In this document: in pieces, positions 10,140 to 21,970 of the stretch
How the letters are laid out: every line of letters begins with the position of its first letter
How positions within the stretch are numbered: the first letter of the stretch is position 1
Assembly (NCBI GenBank): GCA_025403435.1
Contig: CM046352.1
Coordinates: forward strand, 1,400,893-1,464,892
Source: Artocarpus heterophyllus
Taxonomy: Eukaryota > Streptophyta > Magnoliopsida > Rosales > Moraceae
Reading direction: 5' to 3'
Length of the DNA: 64,000 nt
Notes under the pieces: generated by a model
The model's database searches: none
Seen by the model: only the letters and a program-made list of their open reading frames with translations
What the model was told of the DNA's origin: nothing
Position numbers and translations under genes: made by a program

Positions 10140-11440
10140 GTACGGTTTAGTTTGATAGTGTTTTTATTTTAGGTTTTATTTTTTAAAAAAAGATAAAAAT
10201 GGGAATGTTTTAAAAAATGTATTAAAATTATTTTTTAAGCTATGTTTAGTTATATATAGTGGTATGTTTTTTAACATAAAATAATTTTTTAATAAAAAAT
10301 TATTAATATAAAAAAACCAAGTTTAATTCTAATAACACTAATAACTTTTCAAACTCAGAACTAAGCAATAGTTGATGACTCGTTCTCTCCACTTCGCCGC
10401 CGTGTGTCTCACGTACCACCATGTTCTATCTCCGGCAATGATACTGCCAACACCGTGATGATCAGAAAACGAGGACCATCAAAACCCACCATTGCTCTCA
10501 ACAGATATCGTTCGGAAACGCCGCCGTTCACCGCCATAAAATCGTGACAAATCGGAGCTCTTTGTCACAACCAGTTTCAGTAACGGCACATTCCTTCTTG
10601 ACAGCAGAACCGCCAAGCAAGCCGCCTCCGATGGTGACAGAGGTCAACTTAGGTGGTGGTACTGCTGTCGGTTCTGGCTCTGGCTCTGGACTTGCAAAGA
10701 AGGCCAAGCAGATTGGGGCAAATTCAGAGGACACCCGCATCTACCATTTTCGTACCCATAATTTCTTCCCTTGTTCTGGATCTTTTGCTGCTGGTAATGG
10801 CTCTGTTGCTGACCCGACGACGCCCACCTAACTTTCACTTGCCTTCCCCATGCCGAACCGCACTACTGTGGCTTCAAAGCTTGAAACTGAAAAAAAGAAG
10901 AACCCAAACAAATTAAAAATAAAAAAAAAACAAAGGATTGAATTTGAAAAGTTTGTTTATACCTCAGAGAGCTTTTGGGTGAGAGACTGGTTAAAGTAGA
11001 GCCTAGGAGTGGAAATAGAAGTGTTTTTGAACGGAGGGGCCAACAGGCCAATTCCCTCTGGGCTGTGGTACGGTTGCTCCAGCGAGTTCGGGTTCTTCGG
11101 CGACGGTTGCGGCTGGTGGCTGTTGATGGGGTTCGCCAGAGAGGAACGAGGAGGGAGAAGGAGGAGGGGATGGAGGGTGCTAGGCTGTGTTTTTTTGGGG
11201 TTGGGTTAATTATTATGCAGTAAAAGTGGGAAAGAAAAAAGTGAAAAAAAGTTTTTTTTTTTTTTTTTTTAAATCTAGAGAAAAGGTAGAATGTTTTAGA
11301 AAATATTTTTATTTGTAATTTTTCAAAATTGTTAACCAAACAGTCTTTTAAAATAGTTTTCTTTTTAAAATAGTTTTTATATTTTATACTTCTGAAAATA
11401 ACAAAACATATTTTAAAAATGAAACCAAGCAGGTTTTATG
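10140..11440. mobile_element. Candidate TIR element carrying host-gene fragments
   Basis: Two AT-rich ends show a similar inverted layout. The left end has a GTTTAGTTTGAT motif at 10144 and a GCTATGTTTAGTT motif about 90 bp further in. The right end, read inward on the minus strand, has TGCTTGGTTTCATTTTT and then GACTGTTTGGTT about 94 bp further in. Between them sits a much more GC-rich block (10380-11210) that looks like exons. This is the layout of a Mutator-like element that captured gene pieces. The inverted repeats are degenerate and I cannot fix a target duplication. Confidence 0.4.
10528..11140 (-). pseudogene. Spliced gene fragment, Gln-rich, start codon lost
   Basis: On the minus strand a first exon-like block (about 11115-10963) reads ANPINSHQPQPSPKNPN and ends LTQKLSE followed by a donor-like GTATAAAC. 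The codon before its first Ala is CTG, where ATG would be expected. A second block (about 10880-10528) reads SGQQQSHYQQQKIQNKG, then NLPQSAWPSLQVQSQ. After a frame change it reads GGSAVKKECAVTET. The last piece resembles the KRECAGTGVFLPR-type tail of a plant family I know only as uncharacterised. Frame changes and the lost start make it a pseudogene; family assignment is tentative. Confidence 0.4.
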
Positions 11441-11689
11441 TTTTTCTAAATTTTAATTATAGCCCGTATCCTTGGGAGTATTCTCTAATACTTTGTAAAA
11501 TTTAAAAGAGAATTTATCCAAATTAAAAATTTAAGAAACAACTTGCAAATTAAAAAAAAAAAAGGGTATACCAAAGACATTACCTTTTTTTTTAGTATGG
11601 CTTTTGTTAGCATTTGGTGTGCCTTTGAATAAAGCATTAGGTTATCATTGAGAAACAACTAAGTTGTTTAACACATCAGTCCAATCTAA

Positions 11690-11835
11690 TTAGTTTGAAC
11701 CAATAATAGTATAAACTTTTTACATATTATAACGTAAAGCAAAAAAAAATAACTGTAATGTAGATATCTCACATGCTACAATATTAAACTAATTTTTTCA
11801 GTTTAAATTAGTTTGTCAAACATAGATTTTTTTTG
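11690..11835. mobile_element. MITE-like copy, family M (copy 2)
   Basis: Contains ATAAACTTTTTACATATTAT, then ACTGTAATGTAGATATCTCA and CATGCTACAATATT, the family's central motif order, ending near TTTGTCAAACATAG. Diverged. Confidence 0.5.
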
Positions 11836-12603
11836 GCATGGTTGTGAATAGAAACAATAGAACTTACCAGAGAGAGATACTCGTCTACGATAATTTTCCA
11901 CACAAATATGCTACAAAATTCCAAGGATAAGCGGAAGTGGGTCAAAGTAAAGTTGATAAAGTTGATGTAACCAACAAGTAAATGATATCTGTTGAAAGTT
12001 ACATTTTAACTGACCAAAAAAAAAAAAAAATCCATTAAGCTCTTTCTCTCTTCTTCTTCTTCTTCTTCTTCTCTTTTTTTGCCCCTCTCTTTTTTGTTTT
12101 TAGGTATCTCATGAAAAGTGATGTCATTTTGCGTGGCCAAATAGAAAAATTTCAAACAAACTCGTCATGAAATGAAAGTGAACCATTTTGAAGTCTAACT
12201 ATTCACCTATGTCACTTAAAATTAAGCTTAAGTTTTCTATAAAATAAACATCTTCGGATCCCAACTTTCTACAAGTGGTTTTCCTCTAATTAATTCACTC
12301 TTAGGTCTTTCAAAATAGAGCTGATGTTGCTTAGAACATCATCTTCTCTTCAGTCGCTAGCACATTTTTAATGGATTTTTCATTTATTCCGTAACAAGAG
12401 AAATATATTATACTCTAAACTGAAAATATTTCATTGCATTTTATTTATAACACACATAAATTAACAATGCATGCAAAACAATTACACCTTAGGTCATAAT
12501 ATTCTAGACCGTGAAACTAAAAAAAAAATTAACAAAAATAAAAATAAAACACATCACAACTTACAATTTGAGACTAAAAAAATGAAATTTAGGTAGCTCA
12601 TAA
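11836..12603. other. AT-rich intergenic downstream of the ABCG gene
   Basis: Holds a TTC microsatellite at about 12050-12072 and presumably the transporter's 3'UTR (below 12604). No separate gene seen. Confidence 0.55.
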
Positions 12604-14895
12604 TCACCTCCTCTTGTTCTTGCTCCCAAATAACAAAGTGAAATAGAATAGGACTCTAAAGAAAAACCCCCATGCCACGGTGATCCACAAGCAATTCCAC
12701 TTGCTAATGTCCGTGATCCCCTGCTGTCGGAGTATATCGGTTCCGGTGGTCACACATGTCGAGGCGGTGATGTTCATCCCCAACGTCTTGCTCATGCTCT
12801 TCAATAGCTGCACCTTTAGCGACTCCGGCACCACCCCAAGTGGCGTGTTGTCAAAGATTTGCACCCCTCGGATGAAGCATTTCATCGGATCATCGAACTC
12901 ATTTTGCAAAACACCCTCATAGGGATACTTAACAAGGGCAAGATAGTGGAACCATATCCAATAGAGGGGGATTCGGTCCCGGCTTATGTAGAACCCGCTA
13001 AAGAGAAGAAAATAGGCCAAAATCGCAACGACGACGGTGTATCCCAACATGACATGGTTCACCACGCCTGATAAAAAGGTGACAAAAGAGCTCCCGGCCC
13101 AAAAGGATGCGAAGATGGTGAAGAAGAAGAAGACGAAACCCGAGAGCCCACCTGCTAGGCCCACCGCCCAAAAGGTGGTGGCCGCAAAGGCAAAAGAGAG
13201 AAACACAAGTGAGGGAATGGAAATGAGAGAGTGGGCAAGGACATAGGAGGATCGACGGTAGGCGTTGTAAGCTGTTTCTCTCATGAAGATGTAGCGCTCT
13301 TGGAGGAACACCGGGATGGCCTCGGCGCATGTGTAAAATGTGGTAGACATTGCGAAGGCCAAGAACCCGACGCGCTCTTGGGCTCCTTTTGGGGAATTGT
13401 CTAGTCTCATGTATATGGTGGCAAGAATGACTCCGGTGACCAACACCGCCCCTAATCGAATCCCGAAAAGCTCGGGCATTCGGCATGAATTAGTTATTGA
13501 CCTCTTCGATATTACCACCATCTCCATCCAAAAAGGATTTGCAAATGTTTGAAACGAAGACGAAGATGAAGAAGAAGAAGATGACGACGACGAATTTGAG
13601 TCATTAGGAGGGGCTCCCGAGACTAATTTGCCTCGGGAAACGCTCGCGCTTATGGCGTCTTTAAGACTAACAGTACGATTAGAATTGTAATAATCAAGTT
13701 GATTACCATTACTCTTTTGCCAAGACTTGTTGAACTGGACTAGGGTTTCGGTCCCTCCAGGCGCTTCTTCGAGCTCTCGAATAAGGTCAAGAGCAAATTC
13801 TGTCCGGTTCTCATTCTCGGGGATCGGGTGGCCGAATTCGGAGAAGAAGAGAGGGAGGTTTGCTGGCAAGCCGCTGTAGACGGTTTGGCCATGGGAGAGG
13901 AAGATGAGCCGATCCAACAAGCTAAGAATTCTGTAGCTTGGTTGGTGGATGGACATAATGACGATACTTCCACTTTGGGCGATTCTCTTGAGTACCTTCA
14001 CCACCATGTACGCGCTCGTCGAATCAAGCCCTGACGTTGGCTCATCAAGGAAGAGGAGGATTGGGTCGTGGATTATGTCAATTCCGATCGAGACTCTCCG
14101 TCTTTCTCCGCCCGAGACGCCTCTATGCCCTTCGTCGCCAATCATCGTCTTCGCGGCGCTTCTTAACCCCAATTGATCAATCAAAGCTTCAACTCTCGCT
14201 TGCTTTTTCGACTTGGAGAGCGAACGAGGGAGCCTAAATTCAGCCGAGAACATGAGAGTCTCTTCAACCGTGAGCATGGGGAACAAGAGATCATCTTGCA
14301 TAACGTAGGCAGAAATCACCTTCAACAATCTAGATTCCAAGGCCTCTCCATTCAAACAAACCGAGCCTTTCAAGCTTTCTTTCGCGATGCGGTCGGCCAG
14401 GGCGTCGATGAGGGTCGATTTCCCCGACCCGCTTGCTCCGAGCACCGCCATGATCTCGCCTTCTCTCGCCTCCCCGGAGATGTCATTCAACAAAATCTTA
14501 GTGTTGTTGTGGTTGTTATGGTTGTCCCCGGCCAAGAATTCATCATGTCCATGAGCCGCCTTTGCTTTAGACGGAAAAAAGGACATTTTTCGGCGGACTT
14601 TGACGCTGTAGTTGAGATTATGGAAGGAAAGGACAAAAGGGTATGAGCTCGGTGGAACTAGATTGTAAGGAAAACCAACATCAAGAACATGGTTATGGTG
14701 GCCATGATGCGAGGAAATTGGAGATTGAGCGTCTTCAACTCGCTTTAGAAGCTCACCTAGAGTTGGATTTGCGTGGGGTTTGGGTTTGAAGTCTATGAGC
14801 TCCAAGTTTGGGTTGAAGAAAGGGAAATGGGGATCGGCGGCGGCAGGTCGACGAGTTGCCGACGGCATTAGTGGAACTTCTGGACGGGAAAACAT
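12604..14895 (-). CDS. ABC transporter G family half-transporter, 763 aa, intronless
   Basis: One uninterrupted frame with all parts of a plant ABCG half-transporter. The nucleotide-binding domain has Walker [10 protein letters not shown] (153-161), Q-loop Gln200, signature [12 protein letters not shown] (260-271), Walker B ILLFLDEP (279-286) and H-loop His317. The membrane domain follows from about residue 465 to 755 with six hydrophobic segments. The order NBD then TMD is the reverse (WBC) type. The N-terminal block with [14 protein letters not shown] and [16 protein letters not shown] places it with the Arabidopsis ABCG1/2/6/16/20 subgroup, whose members export suberin or pollen-wall lipids; that role here is by family, not shown. 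A Ser-rich tract sits before the TMD. It must dimerise to work. A TATA-like TTTTATAAAAC lies about 55 bp upstream on the minus strand. Confidence 0.95.
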   Translation of the reverse strand: MFSRPEVPLMPSATRRPAAADPHFPFFNPNLELIDFKPKPHANPTLGELLKRVEDAQSPISSHHGHHNHVLDVGFPYNLVPPSSYPFVLSFHNLNYSVKVRRKMSFFPSKAKAAHGHDEFLAGDNHNNHNNTKILLNDISGEAREGEIMAVLGASGSGKSTLIDALADRIAKESLKGSVCLNGEALESRLLKVISAYVMQDDLLFPMLTVEETLMFSAEFRLPRSLSKSKKQARVEALIDQLGLRSAAKTMIGDEGHRGVSGGERRRVSIGIDIIHDPILLFLDEPTSGLDSTSAYMVVKVLKRIAQSGSIVIMSIHQPSYRILSLLDRLIFLSHGQTVYSGLPANLPLFFSEFGHPIPENENRTEFALDLIRELEEAPGGTETLVQFNKSWQKSNGNQLDYYNSNRTVSLKDAISASVSRGKLVSGAPPNDSNSSSSSSSSSSSSSFQTFANPFWMEMVVISKRSITNSCRMPELFGIRLGAVLVTGVILATIYMRLDNSPKGAQERVGFLAFAMSTTFYTCAEAIPVFLQERYIFMRETAYNAYRRSSYVLAHSLISIPSLVFLSFAFAATTFWAVGLAGGLSGFVFFFFTIFASFWAGSSFVTFLSGVVNHVMLGYTVVVAILAYFLLFSGFYISRDRIPLYWIWFHYLALVKYPYEGVLQNEFDDPMKCFIRGVQIFDNTPLGVVPESLKVQLLKSMSKTLGMNITASTCVTTGTDILRQQGITDISKWNCLWITVAWGFFFRVLFYFTLLFGSKNKRR

Positions 14896-14945
14896 GGGGT
14901 GGTTTTAGTCATAGAAAGTAGCTAGTAAGGACTCTTGTGAATTAA

Positions 14946-14958
14946 GGTTTTATAAAAG
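14946..14958 (-). promoter_or_regulatory. Candidate TATA box of the ABCG gene
   Basis: The minus strand reads CTTTTATAAAAC about 55 bp upstream of the ATG at 14895, implying a short 5'UTR of about 25 nt. Motif evidence only. Confidence 0.4.
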
Positions 14959-16457
14959 AAAATTAGGTGTGTATAAGGGCATTGGGGTCATGGGGTTTGG
15001 TGATTCTAAATGTCCAACTCTTGCGTAATGCACTATAATAGGTGAGAAGACTTGTACATGCAAAAGCTCTAATTTCTACTTCTACTATTTCTACCAAGTA
15101 TCTTGAAAGAAAACTTTTTGAGAGAGAGACAAAAAAAAAAAAAAAAAAAACAAGGAGTTTAATTTACATGATTATCACCTTGTACTAATATACTTGAAAT
15201 ATCTCACTTTAGTTAGTAGACAGTTTGGGAGGTAAATTGTTTCTTTATTGATGATATGTTTGTAAGATGAGCAATGAGGTTTTGTGAACAATTAACATAT
15301 TGTTTTGTAAATTTCTATGATATTTTCTATATGTATAATAATATGTTTGCTGTTTTCGTTTTCCTTTTATTTTCTTGATTAATTATGTGAAATCAATTAA
15401 ATATGCCAATTATTGCTTGTACACTTCCATGACAATGTTATATCATGTTTTGTAACGCATAAAGTAGATACATATATAACAATTGCAAAAACAAATTGTT
15501 ATTAAGTGTCAAAATCAGAGAGAATCCTCTTGCCTTCATCCATGTTTTCTTATTGTCAACACCAAAGACGTTTTATTGGACGCCTGAACTTTGATTATGG
15601 GACTGCCATGCTTACTTCCATAAGCCAAAAGAGATATTAATTTTCCATAAACCGGTCCAAATATTGAGTTCTTAGACAAAGATTAAAGCAACCAACCGCC
15701 TTGTTAATCTATTAATTCCGGTTAACCATATGATTTTTAAATCTTATTTAAATGTTGATAAGATGATCAAATAAACAGATTGCATTCAATTATTTAATTA
15801 GTCTAATTATGATAAATACATGCCTACTTCCGATCACTAATATGTCTAATCTAGAGTTTAAATCCTTCCACTCTCAAAATTCAGAAATAACTAATAATTA
15901 AAAAAATACCTATTTGGTTAATTCTCAAATTGGGACAAAGTGTTTAAATTTGTAATGAGGAAATGGTGACCTTTGTCTCCTACTCTATTTTCCACACGCC
16001 TCCATTCTCCTCACGAAAACTCCAATTTCAATTGGTATTATTTTATAAACTTTTCCTTATTAGTTTCATTTTTAATATGTTTTTCCATTACATGTTAGGT
16101 ATGGGTGTTGTATCTGCTGAGAAATGACTCTAATAATGGGTGTTCATCTAATGTGGGACTCAATTTATGGGTTGGACTTTGTGGGCAAAAAGATACATAC
16201 ATATATATATATATATATGACAATATTTACATAACCCAAAAGAACAAGAAAAAGGGAAGTATAACTAAGAGTTGGTCAAAGCTAGTAAGCTCTCAACCAT
16301 AACCCCTGAATAAGCTGATCACGTAAGAATCACCCCTGCGGTTTTTATGGCTATGAATAGATTTCATGCAGAAACTGTATCTTTTGTCTAGCTGGGTCAA
16401 TACCTTAGAGTCATGTCATGAGTCATGGCTCAATAGCATGCAAACCAAAGCCGTTAT
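14959..16457. other. Intergenic, no gene seen
   Basis: AT-rich with poly-A (15131-15150), an (AT)n run near 16200-16217 and no supported reading frame. Confidence 0.55.
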
Positions 16458-18414
16458 TGTTGGAATTAAAATATGAAACGCAGCGGAAAGAAAGGATCGT
16501 TGACAAACAAAATTTTTTTGAAAACTTTGTTCATCGAGAATAGATATATAATTTTAATTCTATAATTTTAATTATAGATATATAATTTTGACAAACAAAA
16601 AGCTTTAAGTAATTTTACAAACCTTTTGAAGACTATCAGGGTATCCTAGCTTTCCTCTTTGACATCACGATCTTCCAATCCAGGCCTCCACACCAATAAA
16701 AAGACGAGTGGGTGTCAAACTGCAAGAATGAATTTTCTTCACACTTTTCTGAATCTGCTATGTACTCAACACATGAGATAGCAGACCTTTTTTTTTTTCA
16801 GAAAAGAACTCTCAGTTTTTCTCTCTAAGTATTTTGTAAAAATTATGTGAATAATTCTTCTGAGATAACTGTTATCTCTCCTTTTTATATCTGAGTCATC
16901 AGTAATTTTACTTTCCCTTTTCTTTTTTTCTTTTTCTTCTTTCCCGAATCACTAAAAATTGATTCCTTTTATATATATATCTATATGTGTGTGTGAAACG
17001 TGAAAAGTTTCACGCCTCCTTTTTTTTTTGTTTGACCAAATCAGTTGATTCAATTATATATATATATATATATATATAAAGTAAAATGTGAAACTTGACA
17101 GTTTCACGTCCCTTTTTTTTAATATTATATTAATATATGTATATTAATATATTATAAAATCTTATATATATATAAAAAAATTTGGTTCAAAACCATATAT
17201 ATCTAAATTCAAAAATAAATCACATTTATTTAAGAATGAATTTTAAAAAAATAATCAATTAATTAATTAACTAATGCTCAGTTAAATGTGATAACATTTA
17301 TCACATTACATTATGTGTCACATTAATAATTCAAGTGTGAAATAATTAATTCAGAATTCAATAATTCTAAATTAAATATGTATAATTCATTCTATGCAAA
17401 AATCTAATATAGTGTTACAGAGGTGGTATTGGGGACCTATGGACCTATAACCCAAGCTCCAATAAATTTGACAATTAATTAAACTTTTTGATTAATGTGT
17501 CAAATTTATTAGTTTCAGTGTTACTCCACTAAAAACCTGAAACTGAACTCTTGAGATTATAATGAAATTACTCAAAGAAAATTAGCGAGTAGTCCATTGA
17601 TATAATCATTACATATAAGTCAATCCTCCATAAATAGTTCATAATAAGAGCTAGGTTCAATTTCCGTTCACCTCTCTTATTACATTTTTATCTTTGAGTC
17701 CCAATAATTCTCTAATGAACAATTAATTCATAATCTTATTATGAACGAGCGCTCTACTGTTCAAACCTTGAATTATCACTCAAGAGAACTATTTTTCTAA
17801 CTTTTATAGGGAAGGAATGGATTCCATATCTGTATAATATTATTCCCAGCCATTTATTACTTTATGTTTCCAAGATGCTAAGTTATAATCTGTGCTTAGA
17901 GAAATCTTACCATGCAAGTCAAAAAACATAATGTCATAAATAGGAGTCTAATAAATACTCAGGATTAAGACTGTCAAATATATGATCATCATAGTGATAA
18001 ATTTGAATACTCTATTTGTAACAGATGATTAAAAGAGATTCAAAATTTATCTGGTCTAATCTTATATAATCTCATTATTTAAAGTACATCCAATCCAATG
18101 TCTCTACATTAATAGTCCGGATAATGACTATTTCATTTTAGATGAGATTGAACCGTACTTGTAATTTTTAATTAAAGATCCCAAACTTAAATTAATTATT
18201 ACGGACATTTTAGATTATTATCTATAAATTTTATCCCTAAGCAAATAACACTTATATGCTAAATTTATAGTCACATAAATAATCATGGAATTTTCTTGAT
18301 GTTTATAAATGTATTCATAATACATATAATCAACCAAAATAATAATAAATGTCACTTTATTTATTTATTAACAATATGTACAATGTCACAGCTTTTAGGG
18401 CACCAAACCCAACA
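16458..18414. mobile_element. Probable solo LTR, 1.96 kb
   Basis: Starts TGTTGGAATT, continues with AAACGCAGCGGAAA, and ends GGCACCAAACCCAACA, so it is bounded by TGTTGG and CCAACA. The 5 bp outside are GTTAT on the left and GGTAT on the right, matching at four of five. There is no internal coding region, primer site or second LTR. The terminal sequences resemble copia LTRs. Interior is very AT-rich with (AT)n runs at 17050-17080. Confidence 0.65.
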
Positions 18415-19500
18415 GGTATGTCATGCATTTCCTTATGCAGAGAGAAAGAGATAAAGAGGAGAAGAAGAGAAAGAGAGAGAGAGAAAGAGTTTGTTACTTT
18501 TTGCTAAGAGGTAGAGTTTGCTAGTTGTTTCTCTTTTTTACCGGCTCATACGTAGAACACACTTGCTCTTGGTCTTGGTAAACTATGAGAGCCAATTTGT
18601 TTAATTCTACCCACTTCAAACTCTTGGCGACTATTTTTAATACAAATATCAATGTGAATAATGTGTCTGCCACCAAAAAATATACAATAGTATATTAGTG
18701 TGTTATTTGATTTTATACCCCAATATATAATGCTATTTAAAATGTCATATTTGTCTCTTGTCATTATTATTAAACTTTAAAACTTGTAAAAGTAAACTTT
18801 TAATACTAAAATAATTAAAAAGTAAGAATATTATAATTATTAAAGCAAAAAAGTCAATTTATCAACCAATTGAACTCAAATGCCAAATTTGCTATATGTT
18901 AAACTTTCTAGCAAATTTTCTACAAAATGTAGTATATAACAAATTTAGCATTAAAATGACATTGTATTAGAGAGCTTTTTTAACCCAAATGCTAAATTTT
19001 GCTATGGGTATATCAATTTAGCATTGCATTAAAAATATTTTAATTGAATATGAAAAGGGCGCTTAAAAGCGTAATTTGAATTAAAAACATTGTAGCAATT
19101 TAAATTTTGTAAGAAATAATATTGTTACAAAACGATTTGCAAATTGCAACTATTCTCATGCCTTAGCATGTGTCTCAAGACGGATAATTCCAAAATAAAA
19201 AGAAAAGAATAAAAGGGAAAAAAAGAAGGAAAACTAGGAAGGAATCGGCCAAATGAGATGATGGTAAAATACCAAATATTTCTTAAAAAAATCTTTAACT
19301 TTTTTTTGTTGGAAAATGGACGTGCAACGATTTTTACTGTTTGATGAAAATGCTTGTGTGTGTGTGTATATATATATACGCATATATATATATATCATAT
19401 ACCTAATCTGGCCCACAATTTCTCCCTCTTAGTGTGTACTTTTTAATTCAACCTTGAAGAAAAAAATGAATGTATCTAGTCTATAATCTAAAATCTAATA
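18415..19500. other. Intergenic with GA-rich tract and a possible MITE
   Basis: A purine-rich GA tract lies at 18437-18490. Near 18870-19030 the motif CAAATTTGCTAT/ATGCTAAATTTTGC recurs in both orientations, suggestive of a small palindromic element. No gene. Confidence 0.45.
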
Positions 19501-19995
19501 TCTAAAAGCATTTAGAAAGGGACACTTATTAAATAATTAAGTTAATTAAACTAATCTTAATTAAAATAACCAATTAAATAATTAGTTTATTTGTAAAAAT
19601 GTGGTGAGTTTTAAAACTCTTAAATGATTTCTTCTGAGTTGAGACAGTTAAAATTAGATAATAAAAACCAATAATTACGATCCAGGCTAACCCGAACCTA
19701 TAATAGTGCACACACATAGTAACGACATATTAAATACAACCACGATCCATATCCAAATGCAGAACGATTAAAATATTAAATGCCTTGATTTAATAAATAA
19801 ATAGCCTTAAAATAGAAATCCTAAAGTCCACGCGTCTGTTAAGTAGAATCCCAATCAGTCCTATGCTGTAATTCACCTAGAGGGGGAGTTTTAAAACAAA
19901 TAAAACTGTGAGCGAAAGGCTCAATAGGACTTAAGCTTTAAAAATAATAAATTTAAATATGTAAATCTTTCATAATCGAACGGTTATAAAATGCA

Positions 19996-20155
19996 TAGGG
20001 TGTTTGGTAGGATGGTTAGAATTTACAGTAGCATGTGAAAGCTTTACACTGTAGCGATTTTTTTTATTGTTCTGTAACATGTGAGGCTTTACATTGTTCA
20101 TAACCGAGAAAGTAGTTCGAACCGTGGCCCGGACCAACTTGCCAAACAACCCAAG
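19996..20155 (+). mobile_element. MITE-like copy, family M (copy 3, best preserved)
   Basis: Left end GGGTGTTTGGTAGGATGGTT and right end AACTTGCCAAACAACCC are inverted relatives. The core contains GCATGTGAAAGCTTTACACT and, after a T-run, GTAACATGTGAGGCTTTACA. About 160 bp, non-coding, and nested in the old LTR relic. Confidence 0.75.
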
Positions 20156-20622
20156 AGTAAGTAAATTTCCTTGATATCATACTTACCAAACCGGTCTACA
20201 TCCATTTACAATTTCTTTATTATTTATAGCTGAGCAAAGCCATAAAATATCAGCACTGTAGTGGCCTATCTAGGTTTTGGGACCTGCCCCCAAAGTCCCT
20301 CTTTACACGACCCATTCTCTGAGTATGGCATCATGCGCTAATATCATTTAGAAAGGTGTTTATGACACACCTAGCTTTATATCATTATTTGAGTATCATA
20401 TTATCGAGTGTTCTCATTTACATTCATTATTCTGTTCATTATGATCATTTCACCATTCTACATTTTCTGAAAATAATCGAATAAATTCATTTCATAAAAA
20501 ACATTTTCAGAAAACACTTTGTGGTCAAAACTCTTTTCAAAATCATGGTTAGCAAAGAACGAGGGTAAAAGTCCTACCTCGTTATCCAGTACAAAAGTGC
20601 AAACAGTGCAATCCTGACCTGC

Positions 20623-20982
20623 TATATGTCAGCTGCACGAAACCACGAACAACCTTAAATATGAATTAAATCCCTCAATATCTAACTTAGAGTATTCTAT
20701 AGTGCTATACTATCTCATGGTCTCTTAGCGTGCGATTAAAGTTCACAATATCATGCCATAAAATTAAAGTCTCTATCTATGGTTTGAACAGTGAAAATTA
20801 AAGTCTATATATGTCAGCTCCACGAAACCACGAATAACCTTAAATATGAATTAAATCCATCAATATCTAACTTAGAGTATTCCATAGTGCTATACTATCT
20901 CATGGTCTCTTAGTGTGCGATTAAAGTTCACAATATCATGCCATAAAATTAAAGTCTCTATCTATGGTTTGAACAGTGAAAA
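20623..20982. repeat. 185-bp tandem duplication in the LTR relic
   Basis: The block beginning TATATGTCAGCTSCACGAAA occurs at 20623 and again at 20808, both ending in GGTTTGAACAGTGAAAA. The copies differ at only a handful of positions, so the duplication is younger than the LTR. Confidence 0.9.
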
Positions 20983-21970
20983 CTGGTTAAAAACGATTAT
21001 TTTTACATAACCTGACTGCCCTGCTGAACTCCTTGGTCTGGCCTGCCGAACTCCTTCAGTTCGACCTACCAACCATCTGAACCCGGCTTGCCAAACTACC
21101 TTGAGTCTGGCCTGCCAAAGAAATGAATCCGGCCTGCCGAATTCCAAGTTTGGCTTACCGATCTGTTGAAATTTTAAATTTTTTAAATTTCAAGCCTGGG
21201 CCAATTCGGGCTCACAACCCATTTAAACATGTTTTCCTTGGTTCCCAGAGCATAAATAAACTTGAAGGATGATAAATAAACATAAGAAACATATTTAAAC
21301 ACATTTTAACAAGTTTTTCACAAGGATTTTCAAATTATTTTGAAAATGAGAAAAAGAAAAAAACTTGATTTAGCTTGATTTTTGTTCAAACTAACTTAGA
21401 TTCACAATAATTTGGGTCCTACAACTTAGATAGAAGGGTTTCTAGGCTAAAAGAAACTCGGGTTTCAACATACTAGGATAATCGAAGAATTGGGACAAAA
21501 ATTTAAAATTTTGAAAAAAAGTAAACTAACATCGAATTTGAGCTTTGAATCGAGTTTGTGGAGGTTCAATCGTATTCCTAGGCTTCCAATCTGCTGAGAA
21601 TCGAAGACTTTTGGAACGAATTTGAGAGGGAAAAGAGAAAGAGAGAGGCGGCGAGAGAGAGGGAAAAAGATATAGAGCAGAGAGTAATAGAGAGTGAGGG
21701 AAAATAAGAGAGGAAGAGGGATTAAATAGTAGAAGGGCATGGTGGTTTTTAGATATAAAACCATGTTCCGCACATGGTTTTCAAACGTGACATGTTGGGC
21801 ATTTGACAAATTGTTTTGTTTTAAAATTTAAAATAACAATTAAAAATAATTAAAGTGAGATTAATTTGAAAATACAACAAAATAATTAATTCAAGTTCAA
21901 ATTACATTAAGGCACACTAATTTACTATTTTACATACTAATCATACTTAATTAAATTTCTGGGTGTTGCA

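Larger units (their letters stand above)
19500..21970 (-). repeat. Old LTR relic related to element A's LTR
   Basis: The minus strand begins TGCAACACCCAGAAATTTAATT at 21970, aligning to element A's LTR start (TGTAACGTCCCGAAATTTATTT). Shared landmarks follow in the same order: ATTAGTGTGCC, a CACATGGTTTT segment, a long GA/CT-rich tract (21610-21720), repeated CCTGCCGAA units (21005-21160), the CAGGTCCCAAAACCTAG segment near 20280, and AAGTCCTATTGAGCC near 19915. The far end (about 19500) is diffuse and I found no target duplication. A family M MITE is inserted in it and a 185-bp tandem duplication has occurred inside it. Confidence 0.7.

Noticed and set aside
10863..11339. 158-codon minus-strand frame as a real gene
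   Set aside because: Its Lys and Phe runs come from homopolymers; the better-reading frame in this block is a different one with a lost start.
12998..13486. 162-codon open frame overlapping the ABCG gene
   Set aside because: A shadow frame on the same strand as the transporter, with no domain of its own.
14173..14646. 157-codon plus-strand frame antisense to the ABCG nucleotide-binding domain
   Set aside because: Antisense shadow of a conserved coding region.
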